The notes under the pieces are model-generated. The model saw only the letters and a list, made by a program, of their open reading frames with translations, had not been told where the DNA came from and did no database searches. A program made the position numbers and the translations under genes. 64,000 bases of DNA from Terriglobus albidus (GTDB lineage: Bacteria > Acidobacteriota > Terriglobia > Terriglobales > Acidobacteriaceae): assembly GCF_008000815.1 (NCBI RefSeq), contig NZ_CP042806.1, forward strand, positions 4,030,001-4,094,000, given 5' to 3'. Below are positions 8,480-16,537 of the stretch, one piece after another (position 1 is the stretch's first letter; every line of letters starts with the position of its first letter).

Positions 8480-8941
8480 TTATATTAGTGTCTCTTTAGC
8501 AATCTTTTTCTTTGCCGCATGCTGCTTGATGAGAAAGAATTCATCCGCAGCCTTCTGTGCACGAAGATCTTCTTCAGCGGCCCGAGTTCTCATCGCTTCC
8601 CGATAGAGCGACTTCATCTGTTCGAGCTTCTGTTGTTGAACGAGCATTGCCTCTTGCGCCACGCGAATGCGCTCATTCGCACGGACAAGGTCTTCGTTAA
8701 GCTGTCTCTCTTTTTGATCAGTGAACGCTGACTCCGACGACGACAGAATCCATTGCTCGGAGTCGCCGACACTTAGCGCATCCTGCGCATTCTTCTTCAG
8801 GACATCTCGTCGTGACTGGATTGTTCGAATGTTCTGTTCGATCTGTTGCCTGCGCATAAATGCCTGTTGCAGGACACCCTCTGCCTTTTCAGCTTCAGTC
8901 TCCGCAACACGCAGTAAAAGTGCAGCCCGCGCCAGCTCCAT
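8480..8941 (-). CDS. fliJ: Flagellar export chaperone FliJ
   Basis: FliJ is the small coiled-coil stalk protein of the FliH-FliI ATPase complex. The 153-residue sequence is almost wholly helical and charged, with long heptad-like stretches (for example LNEDLVRANERIRVAQEAM), as expected for FliJ, which is poorly conserved in sequence. It begins 3 nt after the fliI stop. The identification depends largely on coiled-coil character, length and position. Confidence 0.85.
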   Translation of the reverse strand: MELARAALLLRVAETEAEKAEGVLQQAFMRRQQIEQNIRTIQSRRDVLKKNAQDALSVGDSEQWILSSSESAFTDQKERQLNEDLVRANERIRVAQEAMLVQQQKLEQMKSLYREAMRTRAAEEDLRAQKAADEFFLIKQHAAKKKIAKETLI

Positions 8942-8944
8942 GGC

Positions 8945-10249
8945 TTAGCTCCCCAAACCGAGAGAGAATAATGCACGCAATACAGCGTCCCGATCGACCT
9001 GTTCATTTGCAGTCTGTTGCAGGAACCGCTGCAGCACCGGCCGCATCCGCACTGCCTCATCGAGTTCCGCATCGTTACCGGTCTGATAAGCGCCAATACG
9101 GATCAGGTCTTCTGACTTTGCATAGGCCGACAGCAGGCGGCGTACATGATTCGCGATACGCAGATGCTCAGGTGTTGTTACTGCCGGCATCAAACGGCTC
9201 ACTGAGTCCACGACGTTCACCGGCGGATACCATCCCGCTCCGGCCATCTGCCGCGAAAGCACGATATGTCCATCGACGATGGAGCGGACAGAATCCACAA
9301 TCGGATCCTGCTGATCGTCACCCTCCATCAGAACCGTATAGAACGCTGTAATGCTGCCCGTCTGAAAGTTTCCAGCCCGTTCCAGCAGCCGTGCTGTCTT
9401 GGCAAATACCGAAGGTGTATACCCCTTGCTCGCGGGCGGCTCACCGGCAGCGAGTCCAATCTCGCGCGCCGCCATGGCGAAACGAGTTACCGAATCCAGA
9501 ACCAGCAATACATTCTTGCCCTGGGCTGCGAAGTACTCTGCCACTGATGTTGCAGACATCGCCACACGCATACGCATCAGCGGAGACTGGTCGCTGGTCG
9601 CCACCATAACGACGCTACGCTTGCGTCCTTCTTCGCCGATGGCGTCCTCAAGAAACTCGCCTACCTCTCGTCCGCGTTCGCCAACGAGACCGACAACCGT
9701 AAGATCCGCCGATGTATTGCGGGTCATCATGCCGATCAGCGTGCTCTTACCGACACCCGATCCGCCAAAGATACCGATACGCTGTCCACGGCCTACCGAA
9801 AGAACTCCATCGATGACGCGCAGTCCCGTACCAAGGGGTTCACGAATCGGCTTCCGCTCCATTGGACCTGGAGGGTTCACATCCAATGGCCACCGTTCGA
9901 TCACATCGAGCGGCGGACCGCCATCGATCGGTTGGCCGCCCGCGTCGAAGACGCGGCCAAGCATCTGCTCACTTACAGAAAGCGAGGGTCTGCGACGCAT
10001 CGCAAACACCTTTGCACCGAAACGAACGCCGGCAACCGCATCTACCGGACTCAGCAGCGTGCGGCTGCCGCGAATGCCTACAACCTCGGCCTCAAGCCGG
10101 TTGCCGTCAGCGACGATTTCGCAACACTCACCTACGGAACAAGGAGGTCCGTCTGCCTCAATCAGTTGGCCTTCCGCTTCAGCAACACGTCCGCTCCATC
10201 GCCAAGAAGGCGTCGAAGACAGCCGTGCGTGAAAGCGTTGCAACCTCAT
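8945..10249 (-). CDS. fliI: Flagellum-specific ATPase FliI
   Basis: FliI is the F1-beta-like ATPase energising flagellar export. The protein has 434 residues with Walker A GGSGVGKST at 162-170, a Walker B region around NVLLVLDSVTRFAMA, and the FliI/T3SS signature motifs GERGREVGEFLED and PASKGYTPSVFAKTARLLERAG. The ATG overlaps the fliH stop by 4 nt (ATGA). Confidence 0.98.
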   Translation of the reverse strand: MRLQRFHARLSSTPSWRWSGRVAEAEGQLIEADGPPCSVGECCEIVADGNRLEAEVVGIRGSRTLLSPVDAVAGVRFGAKVFAMRRRPSLSVSEQMLGRVFDAGGQPIDGGPPLDVIERWPLDVNPPGPMERKPIREPLGTGLRVIDGVLSVGRGQRIGIFGGSGVGKSTLIGMMTRNTSADLTVVGLVGERGREVGEFLEDAIGEEGRKRSVVMVATSDQSPLMRMRVAMSATSVAEYFAAQGKNVLLVLDSVTRFAMAAREIGLAAGEPPASKGYTPSVFAKTARLLERAGNFQTGSITAFYTVLMEGDDQQDPIVDSVRSIVDGHIVLSRQMAGAGWYPPVNVVDSVSRLMPAVTTPEHLRIANHVRRLLSAYAKSEDLIRIGAYQTGNDAELDEAVRMRPVLQRFLQQTANEQVDRDAVLRALFSLGLGS

Positions 10250-10905
10250 GAGGGACGCTTTCCGAGCAGTTCGCAGAAGCTGGTCTCAATCTCAGAAAGC
10301 TGCGCTTCCACTCCCAGGTCCACAGAGCCACACTTTGTATACAGCTCACAGGACCCCGGCTGCATTACACCATCCCCTTCGACCTGAACGTCCTCGCCTT
10401 GCAGAATATCTGTCCATGCTGCAACATCGGCGCGAGGCACGCGAAGACGGACTTCATCCTCGCTGGTCATCTGTTCCACCGCCACACGCACTACGCCACG
10501 CAGCATGAGAGGATCAAGCTTCGCTTCACGATTCAGAATGCGCCGCGCCAAAGCGAGGGCAAGCTTTACGACCTCCGCTTCAGCATCGGCAAAATAACGT
10601 TTGCGCTCTGCTTCAAATGCTTCTATGGCATCACTGATCTCGCGGCGAGCTTCGGCGCGCTGCTCCTCTGCCTCTTCTTCCATTGCTGCGCGCGCCTGTT
10701 TTGCGCCCTGCTCGCGCGCCAGAGAAACGTCTGCGATACGTTGCTGCTCTGCCTGGAAAAGCGCCGCGCGAAGGCTTTCCAATTCAGCAGTTAGATCCTC
10801 TTCTGCTTCGGCGGCCTGGACCTCACGTCCAAGGCGTCCATGCGACCGGAACCGTAGCGGGCCTACAGAGTGATCACGCCCCGTAGACTCAAGCGGAAAG
10901 GTCAT
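10246..10905 (-). CDS. fliH: Flagellar export ATPase regulator FliH
   Basis: FliH is the peripheral-stalk-like partner of FliI. The 219-residue protein has an Ala/Glu-rich coiled coil (about residues 30-115, for example ARAAMEEEAEEQRAEARRE) followed by the FliH/HrpE-like domain with LALALARRILNREAKLDP and VRVAVEQMTSEDEVRLRV. The start, with a GGAG site 7 nt upstream, lies inside the end of fliG (17-nt overlap). Confidence 0.93.
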   Translation of the reverse strand: MTFPLESTGRDHSVGPLRFRSHGRLGREVQAAEAEEDLTAELESLRAALFQAEQQRIADVSLAREQGAKQARAAMEEEAEEQRAEARREISDAIEAFEAERKRYFADAEAEVVKLALALARRILNREAKLDPLMLRGVVRVAVEQMTSEDEVRLRVPRADVAAWTDILQGEDVQVEGDGVMQPGSCELYTKCGSVDLGVEAQLSEIETSFCELLGKRPS

Positions 10906-11920
10906 TATCAGTCTCCATTCTCAGCATCAGCTTCCCTTCTGCTTCAAGCCGCCGTGCCAGAGCTAACAGTTCCTGCTGGGCCTGAGCGACATCGCGCGAG
11001 CGGACAGGCCCCATCACTTCCATATCCTCGCGAAGCATTTCTGCAGCGCGCGTGCTCATCGCCTGGAACAGGTGCGCACGTAGAGATTCCTTGGCGCCCT
11101 TCATCGCGGTCGACAGAATCTTCTTGTCTGCCGCCCCGACGATCTCGCGAATGCCGGCCTGCGGTACCGTCAGCAAGTCGTCGAAGGTGAACATCAGGTT
11201 GCGGATACCAAGAGCGATCTCCGGCTGATTTTGCTCGATGTCTTCGAGAATTTTCTTGCTTAGCATCTGATCCACGCGATTCAGCATCTCGGCCACGGCC
11301 TTGAAACCTGCGTAGGAATGTTTCTTGTTCTGTCCGATCGACTCCGAACGGCGATACAGTTGCAGCGCAACTTTCTGCGCCATCTCCGGGGAGAACTGGC
11401 GCATCTCTGCAAGCCTCTTCACCACCTCTGTCCGCAGCTCCTCACTCAGGGCGATCAGAACGAGTGCGGCGCGGCCAGCTTCCAGGTGAGCCAGGACCAG
11501 TGCGACTGTCTGGGGATGCTCGCCCTCGAGGAACTTCGCCAACTGCCGTGGATCAATCTTCTGCAACATGGTGAGGTCGCTCATGGAGCGCTCACGCAGG
11601 CGCCACACTTCGTTCAACAGCTCTTCTGCGCGATTCTCTCCAAAGGCCTTCTGCAGCAGGCGACGGGCATAGTCAACACCGCCACGCGTAGCGAACTTCT
11701 GCGTCTCCTGCAGGGCATAGTACTCACCGATCACGTTGGCCAGTTCTTCCCTGGGAACCGTGCCGAGACGCATGATCTCTTCCGTCACGCGCTGGACGTC
11801 TGTTTCAGACAGATACTGAAACATCTCCTTTGCGAGGTCGTCACCTATCGCGACCATGAAGACCGCCGCTTTGCGCAGGCCTGCTGCACGGGTCATCGGC
11901 GAATTATTCTGAGAAGCCAT
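10889..11920 (-). CDS. fliG: Flagellar motor switch protein FliG
   Basis: FliG is the rotor protein that contacts the stator. At 343 residues it has standard length, with the N-terminal FliF-binding domain (about 10-90), the middle ARM domain including IDPRQLAKFLEGEHPQTVALVL, and the C-terminal charge-bearing domain with NLMFTFDDLLTVPQAGIRE near residue 225. All three regions are intact. FliM and FliN, its normal C-ring partners, are not encoded in this window. Confidence 0.98.
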   Translation of the reverse strand: MASQNNSPMTRAAGLRKAAVFMVAIGDDLAKEMFQYLSETDVQRVTEEIMRLGTVPREELANVIGEYYALQETQKFATRGGVDYARRLLQKAFGENRAEELLNEVWRLRERSMSDLTMLQKIDPRQLAKFLEGEHPQTVALVLAHLEAGRAALVLIALSEELRTEVVKRLAEMRQFSPEMAQKVALQLYRRSESIGQNKKHSYAGFKAVAEMLNRVDQMLSKKILEDIEQNQPEIALGIRNLMFTFDDLLTVPQAGIREIVGAADKKILSTAMKGAKESLRAHLFQAMSTRAAEMLREDMEVMGPVRSRDVAQAQQELLALARRLEAEGKLMLRMETDNDLSA

Positions 11921-11945
11921 TTTTCGTCACCAAGAAAGGGTTGCG

Positions 11946-13760
11946 TTACTCGTCCATGTCCGTAGCAATCCAGTGCTCAAGCAGGCGCGTGCTCTGCTTG
12001 GGTTCTGTACGGATTTGCTTCTTAACCTGTTCGAAGATCATCTGCTCTTCACTGTTCTCTGTTTTCAGACCGTTCGAGGCACCCAGTACCGGCGTATCCG
12101 GAGAGCCTTCCGTCAGGAGAGACGCTGGTTCCGTGATCGGTAGGACACCTGCTGCCGCGCCTGCACCTGCGGCAGCAAGAGCGGGAGTCTGCTGCGCCAT
12201 TAATGCAGGGGGCTCAGGTTCCTGCATCAGCGCCGCAGTCTGCTTGACCATCGGACGCAGGACGAACATCACCAGCAGCAGCCCCATCGCTACCACGCCC
12301 GCGGTGCGAACCACACCTGGGGTGCGTATCAGTTCTTGCGTTTGCTCCGTGACACGCTGCAGTGGAGTCAAGGGAACTTCCGCGCTGTTTGTCTGGAAGC
12401 TGATGTTCTCCAGCACAAGCTGATCTCCGCGTTTGGGATCAAATCCCGTGGATGCCTGTGCGAGTTGTTCCAGGCGACGCATCTCTTCACTGCTGCGGGC
12501 ATGCCAGACGGTATGCATGTCCTTACCTGCGCCTTCCAGTTGCGGACGATCGTTTACCAGAACAGCAACAGTAAGCCGCTTCAACCGGCCCGGGCCTTCC
12601 TGCATGTGGCTCAGGTGCCGGGTCACTGCATAGTTGGCACTCTCTTCACGAGCGTTGTTGCTCGTCCCGCTGCCACCCTGCGGATATACAGGCAGATTGC
12701 CGTTCTGCATCAGAGGAGGAACATTGCCCTGGCCATTCGCCTGCTGGTTAGCCGCACCATTGGCTCCGGCGGCCGCTGGTCCGCCCGCGGCATTGCTCTG
12801 TGTTCCCGGAACTCCCGCCGCGACCCTCTGGGAACCTTGCACCTGCTCGGTCCGTTGCATGCTGACGGTCGCCGAGAGTGCCGGATCATAGACCTCATCG
12901 GTTTTTTCTTCCGTGCCCTGCTCGTACTCCGCATGAACTGTAGCGTGTACATTATCCCGCCCAGCCACCGGCTCCAGCATGGAGATGAGTTGCTGCTCCA
13001 TCTGGTGAACAGCGTCAGTCTGCTGCGCCGACTGTGTCGGCGCGCTCATATTGACATGACCATCCGCATCCACCAGGTTCACCTGATCCGGCTGCAGATT
13101 CTCCACTGCGCCGGCTACCAGATTGCGAATCGATTCGGCCTCGCCCTGAGCCATGGTCGAACGGCGGAGCTTCAGCACTACCGTTGCCTTAGCCGGATGA
13201 TCCTCTGCACTGAATAGACCCTGCTTGGCCATGGCCAGGTGGACACGCGCAGAACGCACGGAGCCAAGAGTGCCAATCGTATGTTCCAACTCACCTTCAA
13301 GAGCACGCTGATAGTTGACCTTCTCATCGAACTCGGAACCAACCCAGTTCGGTTTATCGAAGATCTCAAAGCCCATGCGTCCGCTCTGCGGCATCCCTTT
13401 GCTGGCCACTTCCATACGTGCCTTGTCCAGCAACTCTTCAGGCACAAGCACTTCGCTGCCGTCGGACGAGATCTTGGCATTAATTCCTGCCGCGCTCAGT
13501 TCCTGGCTGACAGCCTGCACATCCTTTGGATCAAGCCCACTGAAAAGCATCTTCCATTCTGTGCGGGAGCCGTACCAGCTGAGAGCAGCAACTACAGCAA
13601 GCACAATTGCAGATGCCAGCATCAAACGCGAGCGCTGCGCCTTCGGTAAAGCATTCCAACGGCCCCCGACATTGCTCACCAGACGCTGCCAGGGAGCGGC
13701 GCCATCGCTGAGACCGGGGGTAGAACCTGTTTTCTGTAATTCAGTCTTCTGATCTGGCAT
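11946..13760 (-). CDS. fliF: Flagellar MS-ring protein FliF
   Basis: FliF builds the MS ring. The 604-residue protein has a first membrane helix near residues 45-65 (LASAIVLAVVAALSWYG), ring-building periplasmic domains, a Gly/Asn/Ala-rich linker around residue 320-360, and a second helix near residue 500 (VAMGLLLVMFVLRP). The C-terminal tail EQVKKQIRTEPKQSTRLLEHWI is the FliG-binding segment. It follows fliE by 9 nt. Confidence 0.97.
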   Translation of the reverse strand: MPDQKTELQKTGSTPGLSDGAAPWQRLVSNVGGRWNALPKAQRSRLMLASAIVLAVVAALSWYGSRTEWKMLFSGLDPKDVQAVSQELSAAGINAKISSDGSEVLVPEELLDKARMEVASKGMPQSGRMGFEIFDKPNWVGSEFDEKVNYQRALEGELEHTIGTLGSVRSARVHLAMAKQGLFSAEDHPAKATVVLKLRRSTMAQGEAESIRNLVAGAVENLQPDQVNLVDADGHVNMSAPTQSAQQTDAVHQMEQQLISMLEPVAGRDNVHATVHAEYEQGTEEKTDEVYDPALSATVSMQRTEQVQGSQRVAAGVPGTQSNAAGGPAAAGANGAANQQANGQGNVPPLMQNGNLPVYPQGGSGTSNNAREESANYAVTRHLSHMQEGPGRLKRLTVAVLVNDRPQLEGAGKDMHTVWHARSSEEMRRLEQLAQASTGFDPKRGDQLVLENISFQTNSAEVPLTPLQRVTEQTQELIRTPGVVRTAGVVAMGLLLVMFVLRPMVKQTAALMQEPEPPALMAQQTPALAAAGAGAAAGVLPITEPASLLTEGSPDTPVLGASNGLKTENSEEQMIFEQVKKQIRTEPKQSTRLLEHWIATDMDE

Positions 13761-13769
13761 TGTTATGTC

Positions 13770-14069
13770 TTAGAACTGCATCTGCATCATCTGCTGGTAT
13801 GCAGCTACGGCTTTATTCCGTACCTGCAGAGCTAACTCGAAGGCCATGTCCGCTTTCTGGGTTGCAATCATCGCCTCGTGAATTTCGACACCGCTACCGT
13901 CCATCAAACCCTTTACAGCCGTCTGCGCCTGCTTGTCCAACGCAGTGGCATCATGCAGCGCACCCGCCAGAACATTGGCAAAAGGAGATTCCGCCTGCTC
14001 GGTCGAAGCTGGTGGCGTGACCACATTGCCGATTCCGGGAATTGTTCCTGTTAGCCGAATCGCGTCCAT
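13770..14069 (-). CDS. fliE: Flagellar hook-basal body protein FliE
   Basis: FliE joins the MS ring to the proximal rod. The 99-residue protein shows the FliE features: a mid-helix ATQKADMAFELALQVRNK and the C-terminal ending AVAAYQQMMQMQF. The position between flgC and fliF is standard. Confidence 0.95.
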   Translation of the reverse strand: MDAIRLTGTIPGIGNVVTPPASTEQAESPFANVLAGALHDATALDKQAQTAVKGLMDGSGVEIHEAMIATQKADMAFELALQVRNKAVAAYQQMMQMQF

Positions 14070-14078
14070 ATCTGTCTC

Positions 14079-14540
14079 TTACTTCAAGATGTCCAGCGAG
14101 CTGGTGATCATGCTTTTCTCTGCCTGTACCGCCGATGCATTCATTCCGTAGCTGCGCTGCGCACTCATCAGTTCCACCATCTCGGTCAGCGGATCGATAT
14201 CGGGATAGGCAACATATCCATTCGCATCGGCGTCCGGATGTCCCGGATCAAAGCGCATAATCGGCGCTTTGGCATCATCCTGCACTCCGGCAACTTCCAC
14301 GCCTCCGGTCGCATTTGAGCTCACAGAGCCGCCATGCATTCCGAGATGCGACATAAAGGCAGCGCCGAACGTGCCATCCTGGCCGGCGGTCTGGAAGACC
14401 ACCTGCTGCCTGCGGTACGGTCCTCCATCGGCGGTGCGGGTCGTCTCCGCATTGGCCATATTGCTGGCCGTTACTTCGGCGCGAACTCTCTCGGCCTGCA
14501 GCGCGGATGCGCTGACATCCATCACACCAAACAGATTCAT
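14079..14540 (-). CDS. flgC: Flagellar proximal rod protein FlgC
   Basis: FlgC is a proximal rod subunit. It has 153 residues, with an N-terminal rod helix (MDVSASALQAERVRAEVTAS followed by NMANAETTRT) and the C-terminal motif PLTEMVELMSAQRSYGMNAS. The ATG overlaps the flgB stop by 4 nt. Confidence 0.96.
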   Translation of the reverse strand: MNLFGVMDVSASALQAERVRAEVTASNMANAETTRTADGGPYRRQQVVFQTAGQDGTFGAAFMSHLGMHGGSVSSNATGGVEVAGVQDDAKAPIMRFDPGHPDADANGYVAYPDIDPLTEMVELMSAQRSYGMNASAVQAEKSMITSSLDILK

Positions 14541-14893
14541 GCCTTACCGTCCGCTTTGATCGCGTCCATGACGCGCGAATATTCCCGCTTCAGCAGTTCC
14601 ACGCCGGTACGGAAAGCGAGCTGTGACTTTGCCAACTGCATGCCCTCGCGCTCAAGGGAGACATTGTTGCCGTCCGGCCGGGCCACCAGGCCATCAACAT
14701 CCTGCGTGCCCGGAGTAAATGTGCCGCTTGCGGTGCCCTCCATGGCGTGCCGCATCTCATCTTCGAAACTGAAACCCTGAGTCCGGTAGCCGGGAGTGTC
14801 AGCATTGGCCATATTGCTGGCCGTTAGCTTCATCTGGGAGCTGGCCAGGTCCAGATACCGCGTCAACGCATCACTGATCGCACTGGTCTGCAT
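14537..14893 (-). CDS. flgB: Flagellar proximal rod protein FlgB
   Basis: FlgB is a proximal rod subunit and here the first gene of the flagellar operon. The 118-residue sequence has the family motif LTASNMANADTPGYRTQGF near residues 23-42 and a C-terminal helix with LAFRTGVELLKREYSRV. A GGGAGAGG ribosome site precedes the ATG and a candidate sigma-54 promoter lies 47 nt upstream of it. Confidence 0.96.
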   Translation of the reverse strand: MQTSAISDALTRYLDLASSQMKLTASNMANADTPGYRTQGFSFEDEMRHAMEGTASGTFTPGTQDVDGLVARPDGNNVSLEREGMQLAKSQLAFRTGVELLKREYSRVMDAIKADGKA

Positions 14894-14939
14894 CAGACAT
14901 CCTCTCCCTCAAGCGTTTGAACTTATCGCCGATAGAGAG

Positions 14940-14955
14940 TGCAGGTTTGGCTCCA
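14940..14955 (-). promoter_or_regulatory. Candidate sigma-54 (-24/-12) promoter of the flagellar operon, before flgB
   Basis: The minus-strand sequence TGGAGCCAAACCTGCA keeps the essential GG and GC dinucleotides at exact spacing and matches about 8 of 12 defined consensus positions. The predicted start near 14929 would give a leader of about 35 nt that includes the flgB ribosome site. It is the weakest in sequence of the three candidates but the best placed. Confidence 0.45.
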
Positions 14956-15013
14956 TTCTTCAGGCAGACATCTAAGAAGCCTCTCAGCCTCAATCATTAG
15001 AGCGAAACAAGAA

Positions 15014-15031
15014 ACCGGGCTTTCGCCCGGT
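15014..15031 (-). terminator. Terminator after the sigma-54 activator gene
   Basis: Arms ACCGGGC and GCCCGGT enclose a 4-base loop. On the minus strand the stem is followed by the T-rich TTTCTTGTTT. It lies 53 nt after the activator stop, separating the regulatory trio from the flagellar operon promoter. Confidence 0.7.
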
Positions 15032-15083
15032 CTTGGAAGGAAGTGCGCTCATAAGATTGACGTCTGGAACAGATGACAATGCC

Positions 15084-16298
15084 CTATGCCCGTTTGCGAC
15101 GGAGGATCACTTCCGTCATTCCAATCTCCGGACGGTCTTCCGCCAGAATGGCCGCTCGCTCCAAAACGTGCCCTAATTCGCGGACATTTCCGGGCCAGTC
15201 GTATCCCTGGAAGGTCTCCAGGGCCGCCTGGGAGAGGCGTTTCTGCGGCATCGTTTCGCCAAGCTTATTGAGGATATGTGTCGCCAGCAGCGGGATGTCC
15301 TCTGCCCGCTCGCGCAATGCCGGAATGACCACAGGAAAAACTGCCAGCCGATGGTAGAGGTCCAGCCGGAAGGTCCGCTCCTGGCTCAGCCGTTCCAGAT
15401 CGCGGTGGGTTGCAGCGATCACACGCACATCTACCCGAACGGTCTCGTTGTCGCCTACCCGCTGCAGTTCCCCGTTCTCCAGAAAGCGCAACATCTTGGC
15501 CTGCAATGGCAGCGGCATCTCACCAATTTCGTCCAGAAACAACGTGCCGCCATTCGCTGCCTCAATGCGGCCGGTGCGTGACTGCACTGCGCCGGTAAAG
15601 GCACCGCGGGTATGCCCGAACAGTTCGGCTTCCAACAGCGCCTCCGGAATGGCGGCGCAGTTCAAGGTCACAAATGGCTTCTGGGAGCGAGGGCTGAGCC
15701 GGTGGATCGCCCTTGAAACCACCTCTTTACCTGTCCCCGTCTCTCCTTCAATCAGGACGGTCGTATCGCGGGGCGCAACCAGACGAACCATGCGAGCCAG
15801 CTCGCGCATGCCCGAGCTATTACCGATCATTCCCGGCAACAAGGCCGCATCCACAGGAAGCTCAGAGGGAACAATCACGGGGACGGGCGCCGCAGGCTCT
15901 CGCTCGGGGACTACGGCCGCCGGTGCCGGCGTCTCCACCATATCTTCCTCTGCTGCCCGTAGGACATGCAGCAACTCATGCCGCCGTGGGCTTCTCGGTC
16001 CGTCTCCCACCGGTGCACCATCGGCACGCAGAATATCGACCGATGGAAATGCCTGACGTACCCAAGCGATAAATCCATCCACTTCCAGGTCCGGCAACCA
16101 GTTGTCGACAATAAGAGCTTCCGGAATATGCTGCTCCATGCTCGCCATCGCCTCTGCGCCGCCGGAAGCGGCCTCCACCTGCCAACGCAGGCCCTCAAGC
16201 GACGTAACCCATCGAAAACGCCGGTCTCCGTCTGCGCTGACAACAACGGCATGGCGAACGGATACCGATCCGTTCGCCACCCTAGTTTCAAATGGCAT
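15084..16298 (-). CDS. Sigma-54-dependent response regulator lacking a DNA-binding domain (FlgR-like)
   Basis: This 404-residue protein remodels sigma-54 RNA polymerase. Residues about 12-95 resemble a receiver domain with a possible phosphate-accepting Asp65 (ALIVDNWLPD), but the acidic pair and conserved Lys are not clear, so it may be degenerate. A Pro/Ala linker (about 122-155) leads to a complete AAA+ domain: Walker A GETGTGKE 185-192, the sigma-54 contact loop GAFTGA 232-237, Walker B GTLFLDEIGE 251-260, arginine-finger region RLDLYHRL 311-318. The protein stops about 30 residues after WPGNVREL (368-375), so the usual Fis-type helix-turn-helix is missing. Helicobacter and Campylobacter FlgR include such HTH-less flagellar activators. 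Its start overlaps the preceding stop by 1 nt. Confidence 0.92.
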   Translation of the reverse strand: MPFETRVANGSVSVRHAVVVSADGDRRFRWVTSLEGLRWQVEAASGGAEAMASMEQHIPEALIVDNWLPDLEVDGFIAWVRQAFPSVDILRADGAPVGDGPRSPRRHELLHVLRAAEEDMVETPAPAAVVPEREPAAPVPVIVPSELPVDAALLPGMIGNSSGMRELARMVRLVAPRDTTVLIEGETGTGKEVVSRAIHRLSPRSQKPFVTLNCAAIPEALLEAELFGHTRGAFTGAVQSRTGRIEAANGGTLFLDEIGEMPLPLQAKMLRFLENGELQRVGDNETVRVDVRVIAATHRDLERLSQERTFRLDLYHRLAVFPVVIPALRERAEDIPLLATHILNKLGETMPQKRLSQAALETFQGYDWPGNVRELGHVLERAAILAEDRPEIGMTEVILRRKRA

Positions 16299-16537
16299 TA
16301 TTTAAGGTCCCCTGGCCCGTCTTGCATCGCTTCTCGAAGCTGCTGCCGCATCCGCATTGCGATGCCATTCAAGCGTTCGCATTCCGTCAGACTGTCGGCT
16401 ATGGCGCGACGCATGCCTTCCTCGTCGCCCTCCATCTCTGCCAACTCTAGACGGCACTGCAACGCCGTCAGCGGTTGGCACAGGTCATGCAGCATCACAC
16501 TCAGTTCCTGCACCTGTTCACGATCCATAATTGTCAC
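16298..16537 (-). CDS. Stand-alone histidine phosphoacceptor (DHp/HisKA-like) small protein
   Basis: This 79-residue protein has the look of a histidine-kinase dimerisation domain with nothing else: the H-box LHDLCQPLTALQ (His17), a first helix to about residue 34, a turn, and a second helix DSLTECERLNGIAMRMRQQL. No ATP-binding (N, G1, F or G2) motifs follow. By analogy with DHp and HPt domains it could pass phosphate between a distant kinase and the adjacent regulators, or act as a dimeric binding partner. It is coupled to both neighbours (GTGA overlap upstream, TAATG downstream). The start is GTG 16537; ATG 16528 is possible. The family call is by motif only. Confidence 0.75.
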   Translation of the reverse strand: MTIMDREQVQELSVMLHDLCQPLTALQCRLELAEMEGDEEGMRRAIADSLTECERLNGIAMRMRQQLREAMQDGPGDLK

